Source of the DNA: Panax quinquefolius
Taxonomy: Eukaryota; Streptophyta; Magnoliopsida; Apiales; Araliaceae
Length of the DNA: 64,000 nucleotides
Reading direction: 5' to 3'
Assembly (NCBI GenBank): GCA_020205615.1
Contig: CM035171.1
Span: 23,563,741-23,627,740 of the forward strand
Made by a program: the position numbers and the translations under genes
Notes under the pieces: model-generated
The model's database searches: none
The model's input: only the letters and a program-made list of their open reading frames with translations
What the model was told of the DNA's origin: nothing
In this document: in pieces, positions 1 to 11,321 of the stretch
How positions within the stretch are numbered: position 1 is the stretch's first letter
How the letters are laid out: each line of letters opens with the position of its first letter

Positions 1-1302
1 CCACGATTTCACCGTTGTCTATTAAGTCTTGGATCTTATGTTTTAAGGCCCAAAAATCCTGAGTATCATGTCCTGGTGCCCCGGCATGATAAGCACACTT
101 CCAAGTAGCATTGAAACCCTTCCCATTCGGGTTGGCTTGGAAGAAGATGTGTAATTTTCTTCTGACTAGTCAGAAGAGTAAGGATATTCTCGACCGAGTC
201 TCTTAAGGGTGTGAACACTCGAGGGCGTCTGACTTCTCCACTTTTAGGCAATGGAGGGTTTGAAGACTGTGCTTGCAAAGGGGAGTAGTTTCTCCTCTAG
301 ATAGGCATGTTTTGACTGCCTTTCTGACCTTGTATTATCAAGGAAACATCTTCCTCTTTTTTTTTATGGACCTTTCGGGGGTTGTTTCCATAAGTTCTAG
401 ACTGGATGTGCAAGAGTGACTAGGTCTTGAATCTTTCCTGGCTTCAATCCCATTTCAGCCATCTCTCCGTGTTTGATCATTTCAGAAAATGGTTTACCAA
501 TGCCAGCTAAGACTCTTTCATAGAAAGGAGCATCTTGTATGTCTATGGAGGTCATAACCATTTTCGATTAAATCGTATGTGAGAATAAATTGAGCAAAGA
601 AAGCCTCCACCTTTGAGCATACTCTCTGAAAGACTCATTGGACTGTTTCTTGACCTTGGTAATCTGGTACCGGTCAGGAGCAATCTGAGACTGGAAGCTG
701 TACTGAGTGAGGAAGGCATGAGTTAGCTCCTCCCAGCTATGGATCTTTGAATTATCTAATCTGGTATACCACGACCGGGCTTCTCCAGTCAGACTCTTAT
801 AGAACAGCTGCATTCTGAGGTTCTCATCCTCTGCATAAGATCTACGTTCTCCAATGAACACCTTCAAATGTGTGTAAGGATACCCTAACCCATCATATTT
901 TTCAAAGTCAGGAGTTTTGAACTTCTCTAGATAATGAACACCAGGGAATATACAAAGTTCAGCATATGAAACACTCCCGTGTGCTCCAATTCCTTTGATA
1001 GAACGGATAGTTTCCTCCATTTGAAGGACTTTCTTCCTGATATCATCGATGTCTGGATCTTCTTTGAGATGGGTGCTTTCAGGGTTTTTGTCGTTTATAA
1101 CCAACTAAAGTTCTAAAATTGTTTTATCCGAACCTTGGGTTCCTCCGTGTGTAGAGGATTCTGTATGTACGGGTATTCAAGAACCCTGAGTAGATTGATG
1201 TAATTCTTTAAGCAGAACAGCCAACTCTATAATTTGTTTACTTAATCCATCAAATTCTTCACGAGAAACAAGATTAAGATTTGACTGGTCAGATGAAGAC
1301 AT
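1..1302 (-). pseudogene. gag: gag of the Tat/Ogre-type element, partial and broken
   Basis: Structural capsid/nucleocapsid protein of the element. The start chosen is the ATG complementary to 1300-1302 (MSSSDQSN). The frame has two in-frame stops before the long open stretch at 1104-568, which holds the retrotransposon gag core, including motifs SLTGEARSWYTRLD and FREYAQRWR. A frameshift follows near 567. The last ~100 bases encode CAYHAGAPGHDTQDFWALKH and then IQDLIDNGEI, the zinc-knuckle-like tail seen in Tat/Ogre gag proteins. The final cysteine expected in that knuckle is phenylalanine here. The gene continues past the left edge. It is certainly a gag remnant; lineage assignment rests on this tail and the PBS. 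Confidence 0.82.
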
Positions 1303-2055
1303 GATTGGCTATAGGCTCGTGGCCTTTTTGGATTTTTGAGCGGGTAACATGCCCAATTGTTTCCTTACAAAAGACTTGCATAGTTTAGTCTTAGGGAATG
1401 TATAAATATTTACATGTTATGTGACATATCCATTTTAGGAATATTATCCTGCAAAACGGATGTTAGCTGTTCGCAATATAGGATAGCATGCTAATTATTT
1501 AAATATGCATGTGCACATATTTCTTCATTTTTCCCATTACAATGAGATTGAGATGAAAGGATACTACAAGTAAATGCTCTTTACAAGTAATTGAAAATGG
1601 AAAGAATGAAGAGACTTTCCTTCGCGTTTGGTTTATCAGAGGCTGACCTATTTTAGGTTTACTCTCGCGGATTTTTGGCATAAAGGTTCCCAGATCATCG
1701 CAATCTACTTGACGGGAAGTTAATCCGGTCTTTCAACTGGAGCGAATCTGGGTGGTGACTTTCCTGAGCCTCGTTGGAATTAGTCTCCCTACGAGTCCAG
1801 TAATCAAACAACGACAGGATAGCCTCCTGGTGGAGGAACCACACAAATACATTCACATACAACGTGTCTCACCGTTTATGAAAATGATGACATGTGCGAA
1901 GCACTAATATCATAAGCAGATATAGTGTAAAGCATTAAGTGCAGTAAATAAATGCATTCGTATACATTCATCAAAAATGTAAATGCAACATCCACACACA
2001 AGCACATAACAGTTTTGAAAAGTTTGTAGTAGCGGCTTAAGCCCTCTTACTGCTG
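1303..2055 (-). other. 5' leader of the Tat/Ogre-type element
   Basis: Untranslated stretch between the PBS and gag on the minus strand. Only short frames are present and none resembles a known protein. At about 750 bp it lacks room for the additional upstream ORF of Ogre elements. Confidence 0.6.
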
Positions 2056-2073
2056 TCCCCAGCAGAGTCGCCA
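2056..2073 (-). promoter_or_regulatory. Primer-binding site, tRNA-Arg type
   Basis: On the minus strand the sequence is TGGCGACTCTGCTGGGGA. From known plant tRNA-Arg(ACG) 3' ends with CCA, the expected complement is TGGCGACTCCGCTGGGGA, one mismatch. It lies two bases inside the LTR end at 2076, the right place for priming minus-strand cDNA synthesis. Confidence 0.85.
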
Positions 2074-2919
2074 CTTGTTGACGTCAGGATTTTATTTGTC
2101 CCTTTTTTATTCTTGTTCTTTGGTGTTCTTATGTTAGGTGAGATTTGTTTGAAAAAACAAGTTGTGAAAAGGTCCAACATGTATATGTCGATAATTTGAC
2201 TGTAAGAGTCTCCAGTTGGTGTTTTTAATTGGTTGCACCAACACAACCGAGAAAAGATTTGCACATTGACCTAGTGATGTGACACTGCTAAACGGGTCTG
2301 TGAAACAGAGATTCATTAGGGTCCGGGGGCTTGATTATGAGGAGGGAAGGTGTTAGGCACCCCCCGACATCCGTGTTACCACGGTGACCGCCACTTTTCA
2401 AGAAATTGTTATATGAATGTGTGTGTGTGTGTGTGGGTCAATGTGCAGTTATTTGGAAGTAGTGTCATGCCTCGTTCGCACCTATATACAAAGGGTTTGA
2501 ATTTGTGTAAAAATTCAGTTTTAAACAAGATATAGCAATGATGTTTTGGAAAAGAGGTTTTTCAAACCCTATGCTCAATAGTAATTGAGGCCTTTGATAC
2601 ATCCATTTTATTATATGTTCGAATTGATTGCTTTTATTTTTGAGATGCGAAGCATTTTCGAGAAAAATAATATACAAAGCAGTGCCGAACTACTCATGGG
2701 CATGAAAGTCATCTAAGGAAATTCAAACACCGTGAATAATTTACAAGTCACTTCTGACTAAAAATGTTAAATCACTTGAATCGAATCTAGATTCGAGAGA
2801 TGAATCTGTGATCACATGATTCCTAGGCTCACATGATGCCACCGTTTATATGAAAGCAATAAGCAGTTATATATATATATATAAGCTGTAAATATATATA
2901 TATATATATATGTATATAT

Positions 2920-3215
2920 TGACATGATCAACCACCACGAAGCACCTCCATGGGGGATCAGAAATGTAAATATATAAAAGCGGTAATTATATATATATAT
3001 AGATATGATCAACCACCACAAATCACCTCCATGGGGGATCAGAAATGTAAATAAAGCAGTAAAAACACAATCAACCACCACGAAGCACCTTCATGGGGGA
3101 TCAGAAACGTAAATAAAGCTGTAAAATACGATCAACCGCCACGAACTAAACTCCAGGTGGGACTAAATGTAAATAAAGCAGTAAAAGGCCACGAAGTAAA
3201 CTCCAGGCCTGACAG

Positions 3216-3217
<2 letters not shown>
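2920..3217. repeat. Degenerate ~60-80 bp tandem repeat in the Tat LTR
   Basis: Five successive units share the order ATCAACCACCACGAAGCACC, CATGGGGGATCAGAAA, then GTAAATAAAGC. The first two are separated by TA runs and the last two are shortened and diverged (CTCCAGG replaces CTCCATGGG). The array ends in a long TA microsatellite at 3220-3256. Confidence 0.75.
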
Positions 3218-3262
<45 letters not shown>

Positions 3263-3311
3263 AAACGCACAAGATATATATCGATCCCAGCTCGGATTAT
3301 CATTTCAGTGA

Positions 3312-3316
3312 TTTGT
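3312..3316. other. Target site duplication of element A, left copy
   Basis: TTTGT immediately before the TG of element A, matching TTTGT at 12943-12947. Five base pairs is the usual gypsy TSD length. Confidence 0.93.
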
Positions 3317-3830
3317 TGTAAGACCCCAACTTTTTAATAAAAAATGAATTTTCTATAAATATCATTTTTGAATATTATGGAATAAATTTGATATAATGTT
3401 ATAGTTGTGGGTAATATTTACAAATTTTGCAAAGTATGCAAGTTATCATATTATATTCGATTGGTCGGGAAATATTCTTTTTGTCAGAGAATATCCGTAC
3501 GACGGTACAATCATTGGTGGACCCCACAATAGAATTATTGTCGGATTGAGAAAATGACAAAAATATTTTTATGAAAATAACGGCGGAAGTTTTACCGTTA
3601 ACTGTTGAAACACCCAGTGTTAAAAGTACATGAATACGCGTGGTTGCATAGTAGCACACGGTATTGATTATTGATGCTTACGTGAGAAGTCACTCAATTT
3701 TGTTCAATTATTTCTACAGTAGTTGTTGTAAATTTTACTTGTTATTTGGACCCCCAATTTACTTATTTTTCAAAATTGCAGGAAGATGATATATCAGTTT
3801 TGTTTATATATATATATATATATTATATAA

Positions 3831-3831
<1 letters not shown>

Positions 3832-3905
<74 letters not shown>
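3832..3905. repeat. TTA microsatellite in the U3 of element A
   Basis: About 24 uninterrupted TTA units. The equivalent in the 3' LTR (11106-11165) is shorter and interrupted. Open frames here that read poly-Tyr or poly-Ile are artefacts of the repeat. Confidence 0.97.
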
Positions 3906-3906
<1 letters not shown>

Positions 3907-4012
3907 TTATTATATATATAAGTGCAGGTGTGTGACTAGTGGGAATATATATATTTATGATAGTGATAGAAGTATAATAGGGGGGAGGATTCACGGATTT
4001 GATGGTGTATTA

Positions 4013-4066
<54 letters not shown>
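4013..4066. repeat. TA microsatellite in the U3 of element A
   Basis: About 27 TA units. The matching tract in the 3' LTR is at 11263-11319, where roughly 90 bp downstream of the tract in the 5' copy are absent. Confidence 0.95.
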
Positions 4067-4069
<3 letters not shown>

Positions 4070-4246
4070 AGGTTTGAATTATTGATGGGAAGGTGATCAC
4101 AGAATGCATCCCGTGATTTTATTATAAGTATGTGTATATATATATATTATATTTTATTTAAAAGATTTTGCTTTAAATATGGACCGTCAAATTAAAGTAA
4201 ATCAATCTGGATCGTTTATGAGTTAGTTACTATGCAGTCCATTCTT

Positions 4247-4256
4247 CTATAAATAG
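4247..4256 (+). promoter_or_regulatory. TATA box of the element A 5' LTR
   Basis: CTATAAATAG, followed at the usual distance by the CT/GA-rich start of the transcribed region (GAGAGAGAAAATTATAGAG). The same box recurs at 11415-11424 and in the LTRs of B, C, E and the solo LTR, so it marks the U3/R border across the group. Confidence 0.7.
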
Positions 4257-5776
4257 AAGCTCATTCCTTCATTATTTTCTTACAAATTCACTGAAACTCT
4301 AGAGAGAGAAAATTATAGAGAGAAAGAAGAAGAGAAGTCTACTAACTTTCTTTTCCTATATTCAGTTTCTTTTACGGTAAGGGATATTATTTTTTTGTAT
4401 TCATGAAGAGAACTTCAGTTATTCCATTCCTTATTATTTTGTTGGAATAACTCTGATATCATGGACTACCCTATACTTGGTGATATTCTTCTATTATTAC
4501 ATCTTTATTATTCGTTGGAATATCACATGCATGTGTTTTACAGGGACTGGTTAAAATCTTTATTATTATTACATTAGAATATCCGTTCATGCATGCGTTT
4601 TTACTTGGGACTGGTTCCGTCTTTTATTATTATTCGTTGGAATATCCTCGCTCTTTTGCGTTTTACGTCGGACTGATTAGTTACATATTATTACATTGGA
4701 ATAACACATCATGCTAAGCAACCGCATGTATGGTGATTTCTTTTGTTATTCCATTCTTTATTATACTCAGTTGGTTAAAGTTTTGACTTCTATACTCCAT
4801 GAAATTAGTGGAATATCCTTGATATTTGCGCTTCATCCAGTATTTTTCATGGAAATATTCTTCTGAGCATTCTTGAATTTTACTTTACAAAAAAGTATCA
4901 TGTTGACAATTTGGACGTTATTAGTTCCTGAATAACTTAATTCTTGAACTTGTTTTATTGAATTCTTATATCATTGTCATCATCCTCATGTTTATTTTTT
5001 TTTGAAAGTCATCTGTGGCCTGTAGTGCATAGATGGACTTGGTATGATTATGACCAGGGATTATTTGGTGTAATCGTGACCGTAATGTTACAAATGATGT
5101 GGTAAAAGTCCTCATTGGCCCGTAGTGCATTGATGGACAGTTGTTGGCATGATCATGACCATTGATGAATACACGAATCTCCTTGGCACGTAGTGCATGG
5201 ACAATTTGTGGTCGTGACCCTAATGAATATCCTTGGCCGTAGTGCAGGGATGATGTGGATTATTTATTTAAGCTGAGTCTCAGCGATAAAAGTGATGAAA
5301 AACCTTTTAAATCATAAAAGATAGTAGATTTTATTTTCTACTTGACTCTTTTAATGGATTGCTTGATCCGCTGCAGTTAAACTTGATGTCAATTGTATTT
5401 TATCAGTTTAACATTGTTGAAGGCTAATGATAATTTATTCTGCATTATCTTAGTCATAATATTTCTTACTGGGCTAGTTGAGCTCACCCCTTTCTTTCAC
5501 TGTTCTCTTCAGGAAATGAGAATATAGCTGGAATGAGTCGGGGAATGGAGTGATGGACCAGATGATAGTATTAGCTAGTAGTCCTCACTATTATGTTAAA
5601 TAGTGTGAAAATAAATGTAATGAGGACATATTCTGAGAGTGGATATTGTCTAGAAGACAGTATTTATATTAAAACACACAACTCTCTTGTTGTATAATTA
5701 AAGTTGTATTTGTATTCTGTACCATGTATTTGGCGACTCAGAATAGGTGATGTATACCTATTTTGGGGGTGTCACA

Positions 5777-5963
5777 GTTGGTATCAAAGCTTAGGGATAT
5801 GATCCCTGGCTAAGATGTGAAACAAGAACTAGGAGGGGAGAGACAGGTAATTCTTTTGCTAGTATGACCTACCTAAGTTTATGTGGTATTTAATTAGTCG
5901 ATCAGAGTATAGGGATAATATGTGATATGTTATTTAACTCTTGTTTTGTGGCAGTATTTGAAA
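5777..5963 (+). other. Untranslated leader of element A
   Basis: Short leader from the PBS to the gag ATG. It contains the AGCTTAGGGATATGAT and GGAGGGGAGAGAC blocks that recur after the PBS in B, C and the deletion derivative E, which shows these families share ancestry here. Confidence 0.7.
5778..5792 (+). promoter_or_regulatory. PBS of element A, tRNA-iMet type
   Basis: TTGGTATCAAAGCTT directly after the LTR end. The known plant initiator-Met PBS is TGGTATCAGAGCC, so this one carries a G-to-A change and a weaker 3' half. Confidence 0.88.
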
Positions 5964-7100
5964 ATGACATCCGAGAATGTTGAGATTATCAATGAAGCAC
6001 AGGAGACCGTTGAGTCTCCATAGATCAATAATCAGGATAATGTGCATCAGGAAGGCAACAATCCTCAGGCAAACAACAACACTGACCAAATGATGAACGA
6101 TGGAATGTTCCAAGGCTTCATACAATTCATGCAACACCAGGCGAGAGTGGATCCTGTCCAAAATGTAGGTGGAAACACTGGCAACTCTCGGACGGTCACC
6201 ACCAAGCAGTTTAAGGAACTGGGACCACCGGAGTTTTTTGGAGAGCCAAAACCACTTAAGGCGGAGACATGGATTAAGCAGATCATCAAGATATTTGATG
6301 TCTTGGGATGCTCCGAGGAGCAAAAGGTTCCCTTTGCCACCTTCATGTTGCGGGCAGATTACTGGTGGTAATCTGTAAAGCGTACTCAACCTGCCGCACT
6401 AAAGATGTCTTGGGAGAAGTTCTAAGAACTGTTCAACGACAAGTACTCTCCCGAAAGTATTCGTCACATGAAACAGGTAGAGTTCATCAAGCTGGAACAA
6501 AACAACATGTCCATATAGCAGTACGAAGCCAAGTTTGCCGAGTTGTCCTGTTTTACATCCCATTTGGTTGATAATGAGGAGAGAATGATGCGAATGTTTT
6601 TAAGAGGTTTGAAACCTGAGATACGCCAATATCTTATCTCTCACAAACTGTGTTTATATTCAGATGTTGTTAATAGGGCTCAGTTATTGGAGCGTGATAA
6701 TGAGTTAACCCAACCAAAAGAGAGCAGCCGGCAAAATGATAATACCAGTGAGAACAGTCATTGAAGCGGTGACAACAAGCATGGAGGGAATCAACAGGCC
6801 AGAAATGGTAACCACTTCGGTGGTAATCAGGGCCAAAACAGTAAGAATGGACATTTCAAGATGAGGAGATTCAACAATGATGGAAAAACATCAATACCAG
6901 CACCCGTTGTTAAAGAAGGAGAACGACCACCTATCATATGCTTCAAATGTGGAGGGGAGGGACATATTAGTCCAAACTGCGTGATGCCGTCCAAAGTATG
7001 TTATAATTGTGGAAGAGAAGGTCACCTAGCTCGATTTTGTCGTTCACCGAAGACAAGTTCAGCTAGGATGGAGGAACCAAAGGCCGTCCCAGAAAAGTCA
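5964..7100 (+). pseudogene. gag: Element A gag with two CCHC zinc knuckles
   Basis: Structural protein for particle assembly and RNA packaging. The ATG at 5964 is chosen because it aligns with the starts in B, C and D (MTSEN/MAAEN/MSTEN). The retrotransposon gag core covers 6180-6620. Two intact CCHC knuckles follow at 6939-6980 (CFKCGGEGHISPNC) and 6999-7040 (CYNCGREGHLARFC). In-frame stops lie at 6021, 6369, 6423, 6516 and 6762. Relative to D, two codons are missing just before the DYWW at 6355-6368. No boundary separates gag from protease; the frame runs straight on into pol. Confidence 0.92.
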
Positions 7101-9030
7101 AAGCCGCTAGTGCAAGGGAGAGCATTTGTTTTAACCTCTCAGAAAGCAAAGAACCCGAACGAGGTCATCACGGGTAAGCTAATCATAAACTCTAGCGATG
7201 TTTATACTTTATTTGATACTGTTTCTACCAACTCTTTCATTTCTCCTACTTGCGCTCAACGTTTAAATTTGACTCCAGAGAGATTAGACTTTAACTTATC
7301 TGTTGAAACTCCATTGGGAGAAACCTTCATTACATCCACGGTTTATAAGTCTTGTTTGATTCAAATTGGTAACCGCACGTTACCTGTCGATCTTATTTCT
7401 TTGAAAATACTTGCATTTGATGTGATTCTAGGGATTGATTGGTTAACTACTCATCATGCAAAAATTGATTGTTTTCGTAAGGTTGTTAGCTTTTATATTC
7501 CTAATCAACCTATTATGCGAATTCAAGCAACCAAACCATTAAAATCAATCACTGTCATCTCAAGCCATAAAGCTATTCGTTTATTGAAAAATGGATGTCA
7601 AGCTTTCTTAGCTCATGTCACGGATCTAAACAAAAATACGTCAGATTTGAATGATATTGCTATTGTTAATGAATTTTCTAACGTATTCCCTGAAGAACTT
7701 CCTGGCCTACCCCCAGAACGTGAAATTGAATTTTGTATCGACCTTGAACCCGGTATAAAACCCTTTTCCAAAGCCCCATATCGAATGGCTCCTATTAAAC
7801 TTCAGGAGTTAAAGACCCAACTGCAGGAATTGTTAGACATTGGCTTTATTCGTCCTAGTACTTCTCCTTAGGGTGCTCCTGTTCTATTCGTGAAGAAGAA
7901 AGATGGGAGTATGCGACTTTGTATTGATTATCGGGAGTTGAATCATGTCACCACCAAAAACAAGTACCCATTGCCATGTATTGATGACCTATTTGACCAG
8001 TTGCAAGGAGCAAAATTCTTTTCAAAGATTGATCTTCGTTCTGGATATCACCAATTAAAGATTAGAACTGATGACATTCCAAAGACGGCTTTAAGAACTC
8101 GATACGGGCATTATGAATTCCTAGTCATGTCTTTTGGATTGACTAATGCTCCTGCTGCCTTTATGGATATGATGAACCGAGTATTCAAGGAATATTTGGA
8201 TCACTTTGTGGTCGTCTTTATTGATGACTTCCTCATATATTCCAAAACCCGTGAAGATCATGAGCAACATTTGAGGCTGATACTCCAAAAGCTTCGTGAA
8301 TATAAGCTTTATGCCAAGTTTAAGAAATGCGAGTTCTGGCTTGAGGAAGTGCCATTCCTTGGGCACGTGGTATCAAGTCATGGAATATCTGTTGACCCAG
8401 CAAAGATTGAAACTATTCAAAGCTGGGAGCAACCTAAATCAGTGACCGAAGTACGTAGCTTTGTTGGTTTAGCTAGTTATTATCGGAGATTCGTAGAAGG
8501 GTTTTCTCAAATCGCTACTCCATTAACTCAGCTGACTCGGAAAGATACAAAGTTAGGTTGGAACGAGGAATGTGAGAAGAGTTTTCAAGAACTCAAGAGA
8601 TGACTCATTTCAGCACCTGTTCTGACAATACCATCTGGTTCAGAGGGATTTGTCATCTACAGTGATGCTTCGGGCAAAGGGTTAGGATGTATTCTCATGC
8701 AACATGGGAAAGTCATAACCTATGCCTCACGACAACTCAAAGAATATGAGAGGAATTATCCTACTCATGATCTAGAGTTGGCAGCTGTTGTCCTCGCACT
8801 AAAGATTTGGAGGCATTACTTGTATGGGGAGAAAGTGGAGATCTTTACGGATCATAAAAGCCTCAAATATTTCTTCACTCAAAAGGAACTCAACATGCGA
8901 CAACGACGTTGGCTTGAACTGTTGAAATATTATGATCATACCATCCAATACCATCCTGGAAAAGCGAACGTGGTAGCTGACGCATTGTGTAGAAGATCAT
9001 ATGAGAGTACGAGTGCAATATTGTCAACGT
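7101..9030 (+). pseudogene. pol: Element A pol: protease, reverse transcriptase, RNase H
   Basis: Same frame as gag. Protease: the catalytic triplet at 7215 reads D-T-V, with the family Gly replaced by Val. RT (about 7680-8500): LPGLPPEREIEF entry motif, [10 protein letters not shown], and an intact FIDD catalytic box at 8217-8230. RNase H (about 8620-9000): [20 protein letters not shown] and VADAL motifs. Stops at 7869 (Trp codon TGG now TAG in SPWG), 8601 (CGA-type codon now TGA) and 9030 break the frame. These are the kind expected from cytosine deamination. The enzyme would copy element RNA into cDNA in particles; here it is non-functional. Confidence 0.92.
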
Positions 9031-10591
9031 AAAGGCCAATTTTGTATGACTTGCGAAGAATAGAGATAGAGATAAAGACTCCAGGGACCCACGTGATGAT
9101 GGCGAATATACGAGTAGAACCGACTTTAATTGATAAAGTTAAAGCTGCTCAAACTACGGACACGGAGGGCGCGTATGAGAAAGAAAGTGCAAGAAGGTGC
9201 TTATCTAGGAAGCAAGAATCGATGAAGAAGGAATACTTCGAGTCAACTCCAGACTTTGTGTTCCTAACGACCCTGATTTAAAGTATAAAATCATGATGGA
9301 GGCGCACAACACACCGTTTGCAATCCATCCTAGGAGTACCAAAATGTATCGTGATCTATGTCATACATTTTGGTGGAGCAATATGAAGAGAGAGATAACG
9401 TTGTTTATCTCAAGGTGTCTAACTTGTCAACGAGTCAAGGCGGAGCATCAAATACCAAAAGGTCCATTGCAACCACTTGAAATTGCAGAATGGAAGTGGG
9501 AGCACATTACCATGGATTTAGTTACTGGTCTTCCCAAGGTTTCTTAAGGCATTGATGCAATTTGGGTCATTGTTGATAAATTGACCAAGTCTGCTCATTT
9601 CTTACCAATACGAGAAACTTATACACTTGAACGTCTTGCTCGTATGTACAAATATGAGATTGTAAGACTGTATGGTATGCCAGTATCCATAGTTTATTAT
9701 CGAGACCCAAGATTCACTTCACGATTTTGGGTTAGTTTGCAAAAAGCTATGGGCACGGATTTACAATTTAGTTTGGCATATCATCCTCAGACGGACGGAC
9801 AATCAGAGAGGACTATTCAAACTCTGGAAGATTTATTAAGACACTGTGTCCTTGACTTCAAGGGAAGTTGGGATAAGTTCTTACCATTAGTGGAGTTTTC
9901 CTACAACAACAGTTATCAAGCAAGTATTGGCATGGCTCCATTTGAGGCGTTGTATGGAAGAAAGTGTCGTTCTCTAGTATATTGGGATGAGGTGGGTGAA
10001 GCAACGTTGTTGGGACCGGAGTTGGTATGTATGACTACAGAAAAGATTCAAACGATCCGACAACGTATAAAAACCTCACAAGATCGACAAAAGAGTTATG
10101 TTGATCTTCATCAAAAGGACATGGAATTCGATATAGGAGACCATGTGTTGTTACGTGTTGCTCCATGGAAAGGAGTTACGAGATTTGGAAAGAGAGGAAA
10201 GCTCAATCCTGGATTCATTGGCCCATTTTTAATCCTCGATCGAGTAAGGACTGTGGCTTATAGACTCGCTTTACCGCCAAGTATGTCTCGTGTTCATAAC
10301 ATTTTTCACATATCCATGTTGCGTAAATATGTGGAAGACCCGAACCACATTATTGAGTTAGAACCGGACGAAATAGCGGAAGATTTGACGTATGAAGAGG
10401 TTCCTGTTCAAATCTTGAATAAGAAGGAACATATTCTATGCTCCAAGGTTATACCTCAAGTCAATATTTTGTGGAGAAACCACAATATTGAGGAAATGAC
10501 CTGGGACTTAGAATCTGAAATGAAATCAAGGTATCCTTACTTCTTCGATATACCAAGTACGTACCCTAATTTCGAGGGAAAAATTTCTTAA
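9031..10591 (+). pseudogene. pol: Element A pol: integrase and chromodomain-like tail
   Basis: A frameshift around 9165-9280 changes frame within the linker. From 9293 the HHCC zinc-binding region (HNTPFAIHPR...CLTCQ) is open, then a stop at 9545 interrupts the core. In the catalytic D-D-E set, the first Asp (TMDL) and the Glu (GQSER) are present. The second Asp, in the family motif SDRDPRF, is Tyr here (codon 9698-9700, reading YYRDPRF), so the strand-transfer site is dead. The C-terminal part (about 10380-10560) has the EEVPVQIL...LWRNH...EEMTWDLE pattern of Tekay chromodomains, thought to guide insertion to heterochromatin. The frame ends at TAA 10589-10591 next to the PPT. Confidence 0.92.
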
Positions 10592-10602
10592 GAAGGGGAG
10601 GT
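10591..10602 (+). promoter_or_regulatory. Polypurine tract of element A
   Basis: AGAAGGGGAGGT abutting the 3' LTR; the plus-strand primer site. Related tracts precede the 3' LTRs of B, C, D and E. Confidence 0.88.
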
Positions 10603-11124
10603 TGTAAGTCCCCAACTTTTTAATAAAAAATGAATTTTCTATAAATATCATTTTGAATATTATGGAATAAATTTGATATAATGTTATAGTTGTGGGTAAT
10701 ATTTACAAAATTTGCAAAGTATGCAAGTTGTCATATTATATTCGATTGGTTGGGAAATATTCTTTTTGTCAGGGAATATCCGTACGACGGTACAATCATT
10801 GGTGGACCCCACAATAGAATTATTGTCGGATTGAGAAAACGACAAAAATATTTTTATGAAAATAACTGCGGAAGTTTCTGTTTAGCTGTTGAAACACCCG
10901 GTGTTAAAAGTACGTAAATACGGCTGTGGTTGCATAGTAACACATGGTATTGATTATTGATGCTTACGTGAGAAGTCACTCAATTTTGTTCAATTATTGC
11001 TACAGTAGTTGTTGTAAATTTTACTTGTTATTTGGACCCCCCATTTACTTATTTTTCAAAACTGTAGGAAGATGATATATCGTTTTGTTTATATATATTA
11101 TATAAGTTATTATTATTATTATTA

Positions 11125-11174
<50 letters not shown>

Positions 11175-11263
11175 GTGCGGATGTGTGACTAGTGGGAATA
11201 TATATATTTATGATAGTGATAGAAGTAGAATAATGGGGGGATTCAAGGATTTGATGGTGTATT

Positions 11264-11321
<58 letters not shown>

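Larger units (their letters stand above)
2076..3316 (-). repeat. 5' LTR of the Tat/Ogre-type element, U5-side part
   Basis: Begins with TG at 2076 next to the PBS and runs to the insertion point of element A. It contains a short GT run (2418-2433), TA-rich microsatellites and a degenerate tandem array at 2920-3217. The last five bases, TTTGT at 3312-3316, are the left copy of element A's target site duplication. Confidence 0.75.
3317..5776 (+). repeat. 5' LTR of element A (2460 bp)
   Basis: Starts TGTAAGACCCC and ends GGGTGTCACA next to the PBS. Order inside: U3 with a TTA microsatellite (3832-3905) and a TA microsatellite (4013-4066); TATA box CTATAAATAG at 4247-4256; ~60-bp repeats with TGGAATA arms (4395-4800); four stem-loop units with core GCCYGTAGTG (5006-5260); and a U5 hairpin AATAGGT/ACCTATT shortly before the end. 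It is 120 bp longer than the 3' LTR, mainly through the microsatellites. Confidence 0.95.

Noticed and set aside
2056..2073. tRNA gene from the tRNA-like matches at PBS sites (also 5779, 20783, 41755, 63861)
   Set aside because: Each match is limited to about 12-18 bases next to an LTR end, without the rest of a tRNA cloverleaf; these are primer-binding sites.
3746..4096. Open frames rich in Tyr or Ile across 3746-4096 (both strands)
   Set aside because: They are produced by the TTA and TA microsatellites of the element A LTR and contain no domain.
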